NCBI RefSeq assembly: GCF_009601505.1
Contig: NZ_WITC01000036.1
Location: 124,001-188,000 of the forward strand
Reading direction: 5' to 3'
DNA: 64,000 nt
Origin: Sinorhizobium terangae
GTDB lineage: Bacteria; Pseudomonadota; Alphaproteobacteria; Rhizobiales; Rhizobiaceae
Positions within the stretch are counted from its first letter, which is position 1; each line of letters begins with the position of its first letter. The notes under the pieces were generated by a model. That model saw only the letters and a list, made by a program, of their open reading frames with translations. It searched no databases and was not told the DNA's origin. A program made the position numbers and the translations under genes. This document shows, in pieces, positions 43,328 to 54,467 of the stretch.

Positions 43328-44824
43328 TCACCTCATCGTCGGGATGGAGAACTCGGCGCCATCCTTGATACCGGACGGCCAACGGGACGTGATGGTTTTC
43401 GTCTTGGTCCAGAACTTGAACGAGTCCGTTCCGTGCTGGTTGAGATCGCCGAAGGAAGAGGACTTCCAGCCACCGAAGGAGTGGTAGGCGAGCGGAACCG
43501 GGATCGGCACGTTGACGCCGACCATGCCGATGTTGATACGAGAGGCGAAGTCGCGCGCTGCATCGCCGTCTCGAGTGTAGATAGCGACACCGTTGCCGTA
43601 CTCGTGCTTCATCGGCAGCGACAGCGCTTCCTCGTAGTTCTTTGCACGCACGACCGAGAGAACCGGTCCGAAGATCTCCGTCTTGTAGATGTCCATGTCC
43701 GGGGTCACGTGGTCGAACAGGCAGCCGCCGATGAAATGGCCGTTCTCATAGCCCTGCAGCTTGAAGTCGCGGCCGTCGACGACGAGCTTCGCGCCCTGCT
43801 CGATGCCGCTGTCGATCAGGCTCCTGATACGCTGTTCGGCCTCCTTGGTGACGACCGGCCCCATATCGGCCTTCTCGTCGGTATAGGGGCCGATGCGCAG
43901 GCTCTCGACCATCGGCACCAGCTTGTCGATCAGCCGGTTTGCGGTTTCTTCGCCCACCGGGACGGCGACCGAGATCGCCATGCAGCGCTCGCCGGCGGAG
44001 CCGTAACCGGCGCCGATCAGCGCATTGGCAGCCTGGTCGAGATCGGCGTCCGGCATGATGACCATGTGGTTCTTGGCGCCGCCGAAGCACTGGGCGCGCT
44101 TGCCGTTCATCGCCGCGGTGCCGTAGACATAACGGGCAATCGGGGTCGAGCCGACGAAGGAAACGGCGGAAATATCCGGATGCGTCAGGATCGCGTCGAC
44201 CGCGCCCTTGTCGCCATTGACCACGTTGAGCACACCGGCAGGCAGACCAGCCTCGATCATCAGTTCGGCAAGGCGGATCGGCACGGACGGGTCACGCTCC
44301 GACGGCTTCAGGATGAAGGCGTTGCCGCAGGCGATCGCCGGGGCGAACATCCACATCGGGATCATCGCCGGGAAGTTGAACGGGGTAATGCCGGCACCGA
44401 TGCCGACAGCCTGGCGGATCGAATACATGTCGATGCCCGGGCCGGCGCCCTCGGTGAACTCGCTCTTCTGGAGATGCGGAACGCCGATGACGAATTCGCA
44501 AACCTCAAGACCGCGAACGATGTCGCCCTTGGCATCTTCGATCGTCTTGCCATGCTCGCGCGAGAGCGTCTCGGCCAGCTCGTTCATGTTTTCGTTGAGG
44601 AGCTGGACGAACTTCATGAAAACGCGAGCGCGGCGCTGCGGATTGGTGGCAGCCCACTTCGGCTGCGCGGCCTTCGCGCTTTCGACCGCCGCGGCAAGCT
44701 CCGCGTCGCTTGCAAGCGCCACGGTCCCCTGAACCTCACCGGTCGCGGGGTTGAAGATGTTGCTTACGCGACCGCTTTTGCCGGCAACACGCTCGCCGTT
44801 AATGAAATGTCCGATTTCGTACAT
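43328..44824 (-). CDS. mmsA: CoA-acylating methylmalonate-semialdehyde dehydrogenase
   Basis: 498 residues of the MMSDH family: oxidises methylmalonate or malonate semialdehyde to propionyl-CoA or acetyl-CoA (valine, myo-inositol, beta-alanine catabolism; also called IolA). The catalytic cysteine is C281 in YGSAGERCMAIS. The usual ALDH general-base glutamate is replaced by asparagine (FGGAKNHMVIMP), as is normal for this CoA-dependent family. ATG 44824 has GGAGG upstream. Divergent LysR gene at 44939 is the likely regulator; an intrinsic terminator follows. Confidence 0.95.
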   Translation of the reverse strand: MYEIGHFINGERVAGKSGRVSNIFNPATGEVQGTVALASDAELAAAVESAKAAQPKWAATNPQRRARVFMKFVQLLNENMNELAETLSREHGKTIEDAKGDIVRGLEVCEFVIGVPHLQKSEFTEGAGPGIDMYSIRQAVGIGAGITPFNFPAMIPMWMFAPAIACGNAFILKPSERDPSVPIRLAELMIEAGLPAGVLNVVNGDKGAVDAILTHPDISAVSFVGSTPIARYVYGTAAMNGKRAQCFGGAKNHMVIMPDADLDQAANALIGAGYGSAGERCMAISVAVPVGEETANRLIDKLVPMVESLRIGPYTDEKADMGPVVTKEAEQRIRSLIDSGIEQGAKLVVDGRDFKLQGYENGHFIGGCLFDHVTPDMDIYKTEIFGPVLSVVRAKNYEEALSLPMKHEYGNGVAIYTRDGDAARDFASRINIGMVGVNVPIPVPLAYHSFGGWKSSSFGDLNQHGTDSFKFWTKTKTITSRWPSGIKDGAEFSIPTMR

Positions 44825-44938
44825 TGAGTGCTCCTCCTGATCTTGATTGTGGTCCCATGATCGCACTACGATTTGAACAATTCAATTTCCGATATTCAGG
44901 AACCGTTGTGCAAAAATTAAAGCCCATGGAGCTGCAGC

Positions 44939-45820
44939 GTGGATTGGGACGATGTCAGAGTGTTTCTCGCGGTGGCGCGAACGGGCCAAATTCTCGCTGC
45001 CTCGAAGCGGCTCGGCATCAATCACGCCACCCTCAGCCGCCGGGTGACGGCGCTTGAGGAAACACTGAAGACGAGGCTTCTCGTCCGGCGTCCGAACGGC
45101 TGCGAACTGACGGCCGAGGGGGAAGTCTTCCTTGCCGCCGCCGAACGCATGGAAACCGAAATGCTCGCGGCTCAATCGCAGATCGGCCGGATCGACACGG
45201 CGATTGCCGGCACCGTGCGCATCGGCGCACCGGACGGTTTCGGCGTCTCCTTCCTGGCGCCACGCCTCGGGCGGCTTACGGCGCGCTATCCGGAACTCAA
45301 GCTGCAGCTCGTTCCCGTTCCGCGCTCCTTCTCGCTGTCGCAGCGCGAGGCCGATATCGCGATCACCATCGAGCGCCCGGAACAGGGACGTCTCGTTTCA
45401 TCCAAGCTGACCGATTATACACTGGGGCTTTACGCATCGGCAGATTATCTTGCCCTCTATGGTACACCTCGAACGATCGACGATCTCAAGGACCATCGCC
45501 GGATCGGCTATGTCGAGGACCTGATCTTCACGCCCTCACTCAATTTCTCCGCCGAGATCATGCGCAGTTGGGACGCTTCCTTCGAGATTTCGAGCGCCAC
45601 GGGACAGACGGAAGCGGTCCGCTCCAGTGCCGGGATCGGCATTCTGCACAACTACATTGCCCGCCAGGTCCCCGAGCTCAAACGCATCCTGCCGGAAACA
45701 ACCATCCGGCGCGCCTATTGGACGACCTATCACGAAAGCGCACGCGATCTCGTGCGCGTGCGCACCGTCGTCTCGTTTCTGCAGGAACTGGTGGCGGCGG
45801 AGCATCAGATTTTCATCTGA
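44939..45820 (+). CDS. LysR-family regulator divergent from mmsA
   Basis: 293 residues from GTG 44939 (GGAG seven bases upstream). Helix-turn-helix WDDVRVFLAVARTGQILAAS, then RLGINHATLSRRVTALEETL, then effector domain GTVRIGAPDGFGVSFLAPRL. Sharing a 114-bp promoter region with mmsA makes it the best candidate regulator of that gene. The inducer (perhaps a semialdehyde or inositol/valine breakdown product) is not known. Confidence 0.88.
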   Translation: MDWDDVRVFLAVARTGQILAASKRLGINHATLSRRVTALEETLKTRLLVRRPNGCELTAEGEVFLAAAERMETEMLAAQSQIGRIDTAIAGTVRIGAPDGFGVSFLAPRLGRLTARYPELKLQLVPVPRSFSLSQREADIAITIERPEQGRLVSSKLTDYTLGLYASADYLALYGTPRTIDDLKDHRRIGYVEDLIFTPSLNFSAEIMRSWDASFEISSATGQTEAVRSSAGIGILHNYIARQVPELKRILPETTIRRAYWTTYHESARDLVRVRTVVSFLQELVAAEHQIFI

Positions 45821-45904
45821 TCTCTACGCCAGGTGCCGTATTGAAGTTCGCCGGCAGCGTGGCCGGGGCGGGCGCATAATCTTCGAAATGCAAGGAAGGA
45901 GAAA

Positions 45905-45981
45905 TGGTACGGTTGGGTGGTCTCGAACCACCGACCTCAGGTGCCACAAACCTGCGCTCTAACCAACTGAGCTACAACCGC
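45905..45981 (-). tRNA. tRNA-His (anticodon GTG), alphaproteobacterial type
   Basis: 77 nt with encoded CCA. Anticodon arm CAGGT-TTGTGGC-ACCTG places GTG in the loop. The acceptor begins GCGGTTG and ends CAACCGT-A-CCA: G1 faces U72, the discriminator is A73, and there is no C73 opposite an encoded G-1. This matches the exceptional tRNA-His lacking G-1 described in alphaproteobacteria. Confidence 0.94.
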
Positions 45982-46066
45982 ACTCGGGCAAGCGACATGT
46001 GTCGCTTGGCGGCTCACATACGGGCACTGCCGCTGATTTGCAAGCCTTAACTTCAGATTATTCAGC

Positions 46067-46096
46067 AAAAAGACCGGATGGCAAGCCACCCGGTCT
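46067..46096 (-). terminator. Rho-independent terminator of phaP
   Basis: Stem AGACCGG-TGGC / GCCA-CCGGTCT with one A-C mismatch, 2-nt loop, followed on the minus strand by TTTTTGC. Lies 35 bp after the phaP stop. Confidence 0.85.
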
Positions 46097-46130
46097 CTGC
46101 ATCGATTCCGATGGATACGGCGCGGCCGGA

Positions 46131-46580
46131 TCAGGCCTTCTTGAAGTTCGACATTGCCTTTTCGGCAGCGTCCTTGCCAGGCTTGGCAACGTTTTCGGCG
46201 ACCTTCTTCGTCGCTTCCTGCATGGTCTTCGCCTGCTCGACGGCAAGCTCGGCCTGCTTGCGGATGAAGGTCGTCTGGAGCTCGACCAGCTCCGAAAGCG
46301 ACTTCACGCCGAGCAGAGCTTCCATGTGCGAAAGGGAATTTTCGGCATTTGTGCGGAGCGCATCGATGGCCTTGAGACCGAGTTCGACGGTGCCGGTCTG
46401 AGCGCTTTCAAGCGTCGCTTCCACGGTCTTGGTCGCTTCTTCGGCAGCGGTCTTCATCTTGGCATAAGCGTCCTTCGACTGCGCGGCGCCCTTTTCGGCG
46501 AACTCGCGGAAGCTGTCGGCAAACTTGGAAGGATCGAAGGAAGAAAGGGAAAATGCGTCGTCGGTCTTCTTGGTAGCCAT
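46131..46580 (-). CDS. phaP: Phasin family protein
   Basis: 149 residues, almost entirely amphipathic alpha helix with no cysteine: FDPSKFADSFREFAEKGAAQ, TVELGLKAIDALRTNAENSL, SHMEALLGVKSLSELVELQT, TFIRKQAELAVEQAKTM. Phasin_2 family; coats poly-3-hydroxybutyrate granules and controls their size. Proximity to acetoacetyl-CoA synthetase at 52340 supports a PHB link. Divergent from cbrA; terminator downstream. In S. meliloti the gene next to cbrA is phaP1 (recollection). Confidence 0.92.
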   Translation of the reverse strand: MATKKTDDAFSLSSFDPSKFADSFREFAEKGAAQSKDAYAKMKTAAEEATKTVEATLESAQTGTVELGLKAIDALRTNAENSLSHMEALLGVKSLSELVELQTTFIRKQAELAVEQAKTMQEATKKVAENVAKPGKDAAEKAMSNFKKA

Positions 46581-46765
46581 GATATGCGCTCCTTGGTGTG
46601 GCCCTCTTCAGAGGCGCCGGTTGGTTGCTGCCCATCATATAAGCGATTTCGTTGTGCATTGCAATATAAATTGTGCAATGCACAAATCCAGAGCTATTAA
46701 CCTTGCGCCGCAAAAGGCGTTGCCGATGCCGTGCCCTTGCTGGACCCCCGCAGATCGGCCGGGTA

Positions 46766-46780
46766 TTAATAGACTGTTAA
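46766..46780 (+). promoter_or_regulatory. CtrA-type binding site upstream of cbrA
   Basis: TTAA-N7-TTAA (followed by C), the full CtrA recognition pattern, 30 bp before the cbrA ATG. A separate TTAACC half site occurs near 46697. Suggests cell-cycle input into cbrA or its divergent neighbour phaP. Confidence 0.55.
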
Positions 46781-46810
46781 CGCGCAAGCGATCCGTCAAT
46801 AGGCCTGCCC

Positions 46811-49800
46811 ATGCCCGAGAGACAGTATCCCTTCATCGACATTGCCGTGCATGCACGGGTGCGCGATCATTTTGCCAAGGGGGACGCGTCTGTCCTGTTT
46901 TCCAGGGATCTCGGGCGCGTATTGTGGGCCAACGACCAGGGCGCGAGCCTGTTTGGCATCGCATCCGTCTACGATTTCATCGATGCCGCGCTCGATCCAA
47001 ACGATCTCTCGCTTCGCCAGTTGCGTGCGGCAGCAACGCAGCTCTCGGCCGTCGGCGACCGCCGGCAATTGCTGGTTCGTATAGCCTCCGGCTTCCGGCG
47101 CTTACCCTTGAATGCGTCCGTGGAACTGATCCGCATCCGCCCGGGCGAGGACGCGGTGCTGTTCACCACGCCTCATAACGGGAAGGCTTTGACGACCGAG
47201 GAGCGGGCCGCCCGGATGATCGCAGGGCTCGACGGACCGGACACGCATATGGCCGTGCTCGACGGCGACGGCGTGATTCTTGCGCAGTCTTCCGGCTTCG
47301 ATGAACTGGGTCTGTCAGAGGACGTTCGCCGCACTCTCGTCTCGGATGTCGCGCGCGATAGAGATCGGCTGATCAAGCGCCCGGTCGCGACGCAGAAAGG
47401 CGAACTCCCCGCCGCCATCGGCAAAATATCCGACCACCCGGCCCTGCACCTTCTGTTCGCCGTGGAAGCCCTCTTTGAGGATGTCGATTCCGAAGCTGCA
47501 CCGGAAGGGGCAGACGTCGATCTGCCGACGCCGACAGAAAACGTCGACCAACCTGCCGACGACCACCTGCCCGCGCTGGAAGAACTCCCTCATTCAGAAC
47601 TGCCGGACACCGCGTCAGCGGATAGAGAGCTGGATGCTACCGACGGTGCGGGCGCGCCGGATGATCAAGGTGAACTGGCGCTTGAGCCCGACGAAATGAC
47701 ATCGACGCCCGCGGCGGCCACCAATCCCGATGAGCCTGCCCTAGCAGCCGAGCCAGCTGTGACAGCCGCAAACCAAAGCGATGCTGGTGAGACCGGTGAC
47801 CGCGGCTTTGCCTTTATGCCCGGCGGCCGTGCCGTCCGCTTCGTGTGGAAAATAGACGCGGAGGGGCGTTTCAGCGAGATTTCGGAGGAGTTTGCCGCGG
47901 CCGTCGGTCCCAAGGCTGCCGATGTGATCGGCGAGACATTTGCCGATCTAGCCCAGCGCTACGGTCTCGACCCCGACAATCGGATCAGCGAGCTCCTGCG
48001 TCGGCGCGACACCTGGTCGGGCAAGACGATTCTTTGGCCGGTCGAGGGGACGAGCCTGAAGGTGCCCGTCGATCTCGCCGCGCTTCCCACCTATTCGCGG
48101 TCTCGAGAATTCGATGGCTTTCGCGGCTTCGGGATCGTTCGGGTCGCAGACGCGGTCATCGACGAGAAGGCCAGCGGAATGCAGCTCGGCCGCACCGCCG
48201 AATCTCGGCCGACTGCCATCCCCTCCGAGGGCGAGAACGAGACCACCACTCACGGAGAGCGGACGGAGACCGGAGCAGAACCTGGTTCCGACGTCGCGGC
48301 CGCAGAACAGTCGCCCGATCGCGACAGGGAATGGGTGGACTTTGACGCGGCGCCAGAGGAGCCGGCCGAGCCAGAGGATGTCTTCCACGGCGAGCGTCCG
48401 GCACTGCGCGTCGCCGAGACCGCCGAGCGCCCATCCTCCGGCAAAATTGTGGAACTCGATCAGCGCAGGCCGGGGACGGCCGGGACGCTGACGCGGGGCG
48501 AACAGGCCGCCTTTCGCGAAATTGCGAGACAACTCGGCGAACATTTCGGAACACGCGCGGAAGACGAAGACATCGAGGAACCGGCCTCCGCATCCACACC
48601 GACCACGGAGACACCCCCGAGGGTATCCGATGCCGAAGAGGCCGACGAAGCGACGGCAACCGTCGAGCAGGGTAAAGCGGCGCCTTCAGGCGACGATGAA
48701 GCGCTGCCTGCCTCGCGCCCGGCCATCGGCATGAGCAGCGAGATCCTCGACCGCCTGCCTGTCGGTCTTCTCGTCCATTACGGCGACGAGCTGCTGCATG
48801 CCAATCCGGAATTCCTGCGACTGACGGGGTATCGCGATCTCGAGAGTTTCTCGCGGGAAGGCGGCCTTGACGCGCTCTTCGCCCATGCCGATGACACCGT
48901 CGACGAGCGGCCGGACGGAACGATGACGCTGATCCGCCAGAACGGCCAGCTTGCATCGGTAAACGCGCATCTTCACTCGATCCGATGGGAGGGAAAAAGC
49001 GCGCTCATGCTCGCGCTCGCCCCGGTAGGCGGCAACGACGGCGCGCAAGCGGCACGTGACGGCGATGGAACGGCGGGCGAGGCAAGCCGCCTGCGGATGG
49101 AGATCGCAGAACTTCGCTCCATTCTGGAGACTGCGACCGACGGGGTCGTCATCCTTGGACAAGAAGGCGACGTGCGGACGATGAACGGCTCGGCAAGCGC
49201 GCTCTTCAACTACGACGAGGACGAGATCCGCGGGAAGCCCTTCGCGGCACTCTTTGCGCATGAGAGCCAGAGGGCGGTGCTCGACTATCTGCAGGGTCTT
49301 TCCGGCCATGGCGTCGCGAGCGTGCTGAACGACGGCCGCGAAGTGATCGGCCGAGAGGCGAACGGAGGCTTCATCCCGCTGTTCATGACCATCGGGCGGC
49401 TTTCCTCATCCAACGGCTACTGTGCCGTCATCCGCGACATCACCCAGTGGAAGAGGACGGAGGAGGAACTGCGGAATGCCAAGCGCGCCGCGGAAACCGC
49501 CAACGCCCACAAGACGGAGTTCCTGGCGAGGGTGAGCCACGAGATCCGCACGCCGCTGAACGCCATCATCGGCTTTTCCGACATGATGGCGAGCGAGCAT
49601 TTCGGTCCGGTCGGGCACCCCCGTTATATCGAATATGCCGGGGATATCGGCCGCTCGGGCAGGCACGTGCTCGACATTGTCAACGATCTGCTCGACATCT
49701 CGAAGATCGAAGCCGGCGAGATGGACCTCGATTTCAGTGCCGTCGATATCAACGACGCGGTTTCCGAGGCGGTGTCGCTGGTGCAGCCGCAGGCCAACAG

Positions 49801-50209
49801 CCAGCGCGTGATCATCCGCACCTCGCTCTCGGCATCCGTTCCGGCGGTCGTCGCGGACGGCCGGTCCATCAAGCAGATCGCGCTCAATATTCTCGCGAAC
49901 GCCATCCGCTTCACTCCATCCGGCGGCCAGATCGTCGTGTCGACGTCCTACGAGGCAAACGGAGGCGTCATCCTGCGGATCCGCGACACCGGGATCGGCA
50001 TGACACGCGGCGAGCTCGATCAGGCGATGAAGCCCTTCCGCCAGGTCACGACCGGCGGGCGCAAGCGAGGCGACGGTACCGGCCTCGGCCTGCCGCTGAC
50101 CAAGGCCATGACCGAGGCGAACCGCGCGCAGTTCTCGATCACCTCCACGCCGAACGAAGGCACGCTCGTCGAAATCTCCTTCCCGTCGCAACGCGTCTTG
50201 GCGAACTGA
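46811..50209 (+). CDS. cbrA: PdhS-family sensor histidine kinase CbrA
   Basis: 1132 residues, soluble, without a transmembrane segment. Several PAS-like parts: N-terminal (SVLFSRDLGRVLWANDQGAS), one near residue 340 (AVRFVWKIDAEGRFSEISEE), one near 645 (LDRLPVGLLVHYGDELLHAN) and one near 775 (SILETATDGVVILGQEGDVR). The HisKA box FLARVSHEIRTPLNAIIGFS has phosphoacceptor H910, followed by HATPase_c with GDGTGLGLPLTKAM. Acidic linkers separate the sensors. In S. meliloti CbrA acts upstream of DivK/CtrA and affects succinoglycan, motility and symbiosis. The start ATG is directly downstream of a CtrA box. Confidence 0.93.
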   Translation: MPERQYPFIDIAVHARVRDHFAKGDASVLFSRDLGRVLWANDQGASLFGIASVYDFIDAALDPNDLSLRQLRAAATQLSAVGDRRQLLVRIASGFRRLPLNASVELIRIRPGEDAVLFTTPHNGKALTTEERAARMIAGLDGPDTHMAVLDGDGVILAQSSGFDELGLSEDVRRTLVSDVARDRDRLIKRPVATQKGELPAAIGKISDHPALHLLFAVEALFEDVDSEAAPEGADVDLPTPTENVDQPADDHLPALEELPHSELPDTASADRELDATDGAGAPDDQGELALEPDEMTSTPAAATNPDEPALAAEPAVTAANQSDAGETGDRGFAFMPGGRAVRFVWKIDAEGRFSEISEEFAAAVGPKAADVIGETFADLAQRYGLDPDNRISELLRRRDTWSGKTILWPVEGTSLKVPVDLAALPTYSRSREFDGFRGFGIVRVADAVIDEKASGMQLGRTAESRPTAIPSEGENETTTHGERTETGAEPGSDVAAAEQSPDRDREWVDFDAAPEEPAEPEDVFHGERPALRVAETAERPSSGKIVELDQRRPGTAGTLTRGEQAAFREIARQLGEHFGTRAEDEDIEEPASASTPTTETPPRVSDAEEADEATATVEQGKAAPSGDDEALPASRPAIGMSSEILDRLPVGLLVHYGDELLHANPEFLRLTGYRDLESFSREGGLDALFAHADDTVDERPDGTMTLIRQNGQLASVNAHLHSIRWEGKSALMLALAPVGGNDGAQAARDGDGTAGEASRLRMEIAELRSILETATDGVVILGQEGDVRTMNGSASALFNYDEDEIRGKPFAALFAHESQRAVLDYLQGLSGHGVASVLNDGREVIGREANGGFIPLFMTIGRLSSSNGYCAVIRDITQWKRTEEELRNAKRAAETANAHKTEFLARVSHEIRTPLNAIIGFSDMMASEHFGPVGHPRYIEYAGDIGRSGRHVLDIVNDLLDISKIEAGEMDLDFSAVDINDAVSEAVSLVQPQANSQRVIIRTSLSASVPAVVADGRSIKQIALNILANAIRFTPSGGQIVVSTSYEANGGVILRIRDTGIGMTRGELDQAMKPFRQVTTGGRKRGDGTGLGLPLTKAMTEANRAQFSITSTPNEGTLVEISFPSQRVLAN

Positions 50210-50250
50210 GGACGAATGCTGTAAGGAAATGTTGACCCGCGGGAACCAGT

Positions 50251-51984
50251 TTGTTGGTTCCGGCCAGTCGTTACTTGCCGCTTCGCCTCGGAACCGATCG
50301 CTTGCAGTCCACATCCAAAAGCCTCAGAAGACGCTATGTCCGTTCCGGGACGGGCCTTGCTCATCCGTTGCTCGCGATCTGGGCTGTGCTCGCCTCGGCT
50401 ATCGTGCTTATGCCGATGCTCGCCATCGGCTGGCTTGCCGTTTCCGGCGGCAGCGCCGATTGGCCGCATCTCATTGAGAACGTCATCCCGCGCGCTACGG
50501 GACGAACGCTGCTGCTCGTCGCGCTCACGGGTGCGGTAACAGCTTTTGTCGGGATCCTGACCGCATGGCTGGTGGCGAGTTGCGAATTTCCGTTGCGTCG
50601 TTTTCTTTCTGCCGCACTCGTGCTGCCGCTTGCGATACCCGCCTACCTCGCGGCCTATGCCTTCGGCGAACTCCTCACCTTTACCGGGCCGGTCCAGGGG
50701 CTGATCCGGCTCATCTTCGGATTCCAGACGAGCCGGGACTACTGGTTCCCGGACGTACGCTCGCTCGGCGGCGCGGTGCTTGTGCTGAGCTCGGTGCTTT
50801 ATCCTTATATCTATCTCGCCTGCCGCTCGATGTTCCTGATGCAGGGCCGCGCGGCCGCGGATGTGGCGCGCACGCTCGGCGCCGGCCCCCTCAAGGTGTT
50901 TTTCCGGATCCAGATCCCGATGGCGCGGCCTGCGATCATGATCGGCCTGACGCTTGTCGCCATGGAAACGCTGAACGACATCGGTGCGGTCGAGTTCCTG
51001 GGCGTCCAGACTCTGACCTTCTCGATTTTTGACACTTGGCTCAACCGCGGCAGCCTGGCCGGCGCCGCCCAGATTGCCTGTATCATGCTGCTCTTCGTCG
51101 TCGCCCTGATGATGGTCGAGCGCGCCGCCCGCCGCAGGCAGCGTTTCTCCAGCCAGAAGACGACGGCAGCCGTCCACGATCTTGCCAGACTTACTCTGTC
51201 GGGCTGGAAAAAATGGGCGGCAACGATCGCCTGCCTGCTGCCGGTGCTCTCCGGGTTCGGCGTTCCATTCTTCATTCTCGGTAATTACGCGCTGAAACGC
51301 CTGGATCAATTTCTGGCGCCGCGCCTCCTGAATGCGCTTTTGCACAGCATCCTGGTTTCCGGCCTGACAGCGCTCGTCGCGGTGCTCCTGGGATTTGTGC
51401 TTGCCTATGCGGCGCGCACCGGACGTTCGCGGACCACGGAAGCGGCGGGCCGATTGGCCTCCTTCGGCTATGGCGTGCCCGGTACCGTCCTTGCGATCGG
51501 CGTGCTCTTTCCGCTGGCAGCGCTCGACAACGCCGTCGATGCGCAGATGAGAGATACGCTCGGAATTTCGACCGGCCTCCTGATGAGCGGCACGGGCTTT
51601 GCCATCGTTTATGCCTGCACGGTCCGCTTCCTGACGATGGCGGAAGGCACGCTCGAAGCCGGTTTCCAGAAGCTGTCGCCGCATCTCGACATGGCGGCGC
51701 GCGCGCTCGGACGCACGAGCGGCCAGACGCTGCGCACGGTCCTGCTGCCGATGATGCGACCGGCCGTGCTGACGGCGGCACTGCTCGTTTTCATCGAGAC
51801 GATGAAGGAACTCTCGGCAACCATCATGCTGAGACCCTTCAACTTCAACACGCTCGCTACGCTCGTCTACGAGGACGCCTCGCGCGCCAAGGTCGAAGAC
51901 GCCTCCGTCGCGGCGATGATCATCGTCATTGCCGGCATGGTTCCGGTGATCCTGGTGTCGAGATCGCTGGAACGCCGTCCCTGA
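50251..51984 (+). CDS. Iron(III)-type ABC transporter permease, fused two-domain
   Basis: About 560-577 residues with two binding-protein-dependent permease domains in tandem (FbpB/ThiP type, about 12 helices). EAA loops: DVARTLGAGPLKVFFRIQIP in the first half and MAARALGRTSGQTLRTVLLP in the second. No binding protein or ATPase is adjacent; the orphan FbpA-like protein at 39827 may be its partner. The start is uncertain: TTG at 50251 or TTG at 50302, neither with a strong ribosome site. It follows cbrA by 41 bp. Confidence 0.88.
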   Translation: MLVPASRYLPLRLGTDRLQSTSKSLRRRYVRSGTGLAHPLLAIWAVLASAIVLMPMLAIGWLAVSGGSADWPHLIENVIPRATGRTLLLVALTGAVTAFVGILTAWLVASCEFPLRRFLSAALVLPLAIPAYLAAYAFGELLTFTGPVQGLIRLIFGFQTSRDYWFPDVRSLGGAVLVLSSVLYPYIYLACRSMFLMQGRAAADVARTLGAGPLKVFFRIQIPMARPAIMIGLTLVAMETLNDIGAVEFLGVQTLTFSIFDTWLNRGSLAGAAQIACIMLLFVVALMMVERAARRRQRFSSQKTTAAVHDLARLTLSGWKKWAATIACLLPVLSGFGVPFFILGNYALKRLDQFLAPRLLNALLHSILVSGLTALVAVLLGFVLAYAARTGRSRTTEAAGRLASFGYGVPGTVLAIGVLFPLAALDNAVDAQMRDTLGISTGLLMSGTGFAIVYACTVRFLTMAEGTLEAGFQKLSPHLDMAARALGRTSGQTLRTVLLPMMRPAVLTAALLVFIETMKELSATIMLRPFNFNTLATLVYEDASRAKVEDASVAAMIIVIAGMVPVILVSRSLERRP

Positions 51985-52029
51985 CGTTCACCAAACAAGG
52001 CGGCCCACAAACACAGCAAAAGTAAACAC

Positions 52030-52190
52030 AAAAAAAGAGGCAGCCGAAAGCCGCCTCTGAAGTCAATGCTAACCAACAAATGCTCGAGAAAAGGTGACAT
52101 CATGTCTGCGGCAACATCGCTGCTGCGGCACCGGCCCTTGACTGGTCGGCCTCAAGTTGGCTCGACCATGCACCCTCAAATGTAAACAAG
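52030..52190 (-). ncRNA. Candidate leftward small RNA with intrinsic terminator
   Basis: On the minus strand a hairpin (AGAGGC-GC stem, 5-nt loop, one mismatch; 52036-52058) is followed by seven U (52036-52030). No gene on this strand ends nearby: acsA2 stops at 52340, 280 bp away, and the strand between has only short frames. The interval 52060-52190 therefore looks like a small transcript of its own or a long 3' UTR. No convincing promoter seen; the 5' end is a guess. Confidence 0.35.
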
Positions 52191-52339
52191 ATCTTACTTT
52201 TTGATCCAACAATCTTACGCAGTCGCGCGCAACTCCGACGATTTGGTTAATTCACGGCGCCCGAACTGGTTAACGCGACGGCGGATTGGAACAGCAAGGA
52301 GGGCGGCGGGATGGCGAGGAAGCCGTCCCGCCCGAATAG

Positions 52340-54292
<1,953 letters not shown>

Positions 54293-54467
54293 GCTCTCCT
54301 CCCACTCCTCTGCGAGTTTCTATACCATGCTGCAACGCAAAATAAACAGCATGCAGCCTGGTTCGGCATCGCGATGACGACATTTCCATGCCAGTCGCAT
54401 TTGCTTTCTCCAACCCGAAGGCCTATCCAGACGGCTTGACCCGAGAGGCAACCGCAATCCGACCGAA

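Noticed and set aside
51867..52103. 78-codon minus-strand frame across the orphan terminator
   Set aside because: It would read through a U-tailed hairpin and overlaps the permease 3' end; not protein-like.
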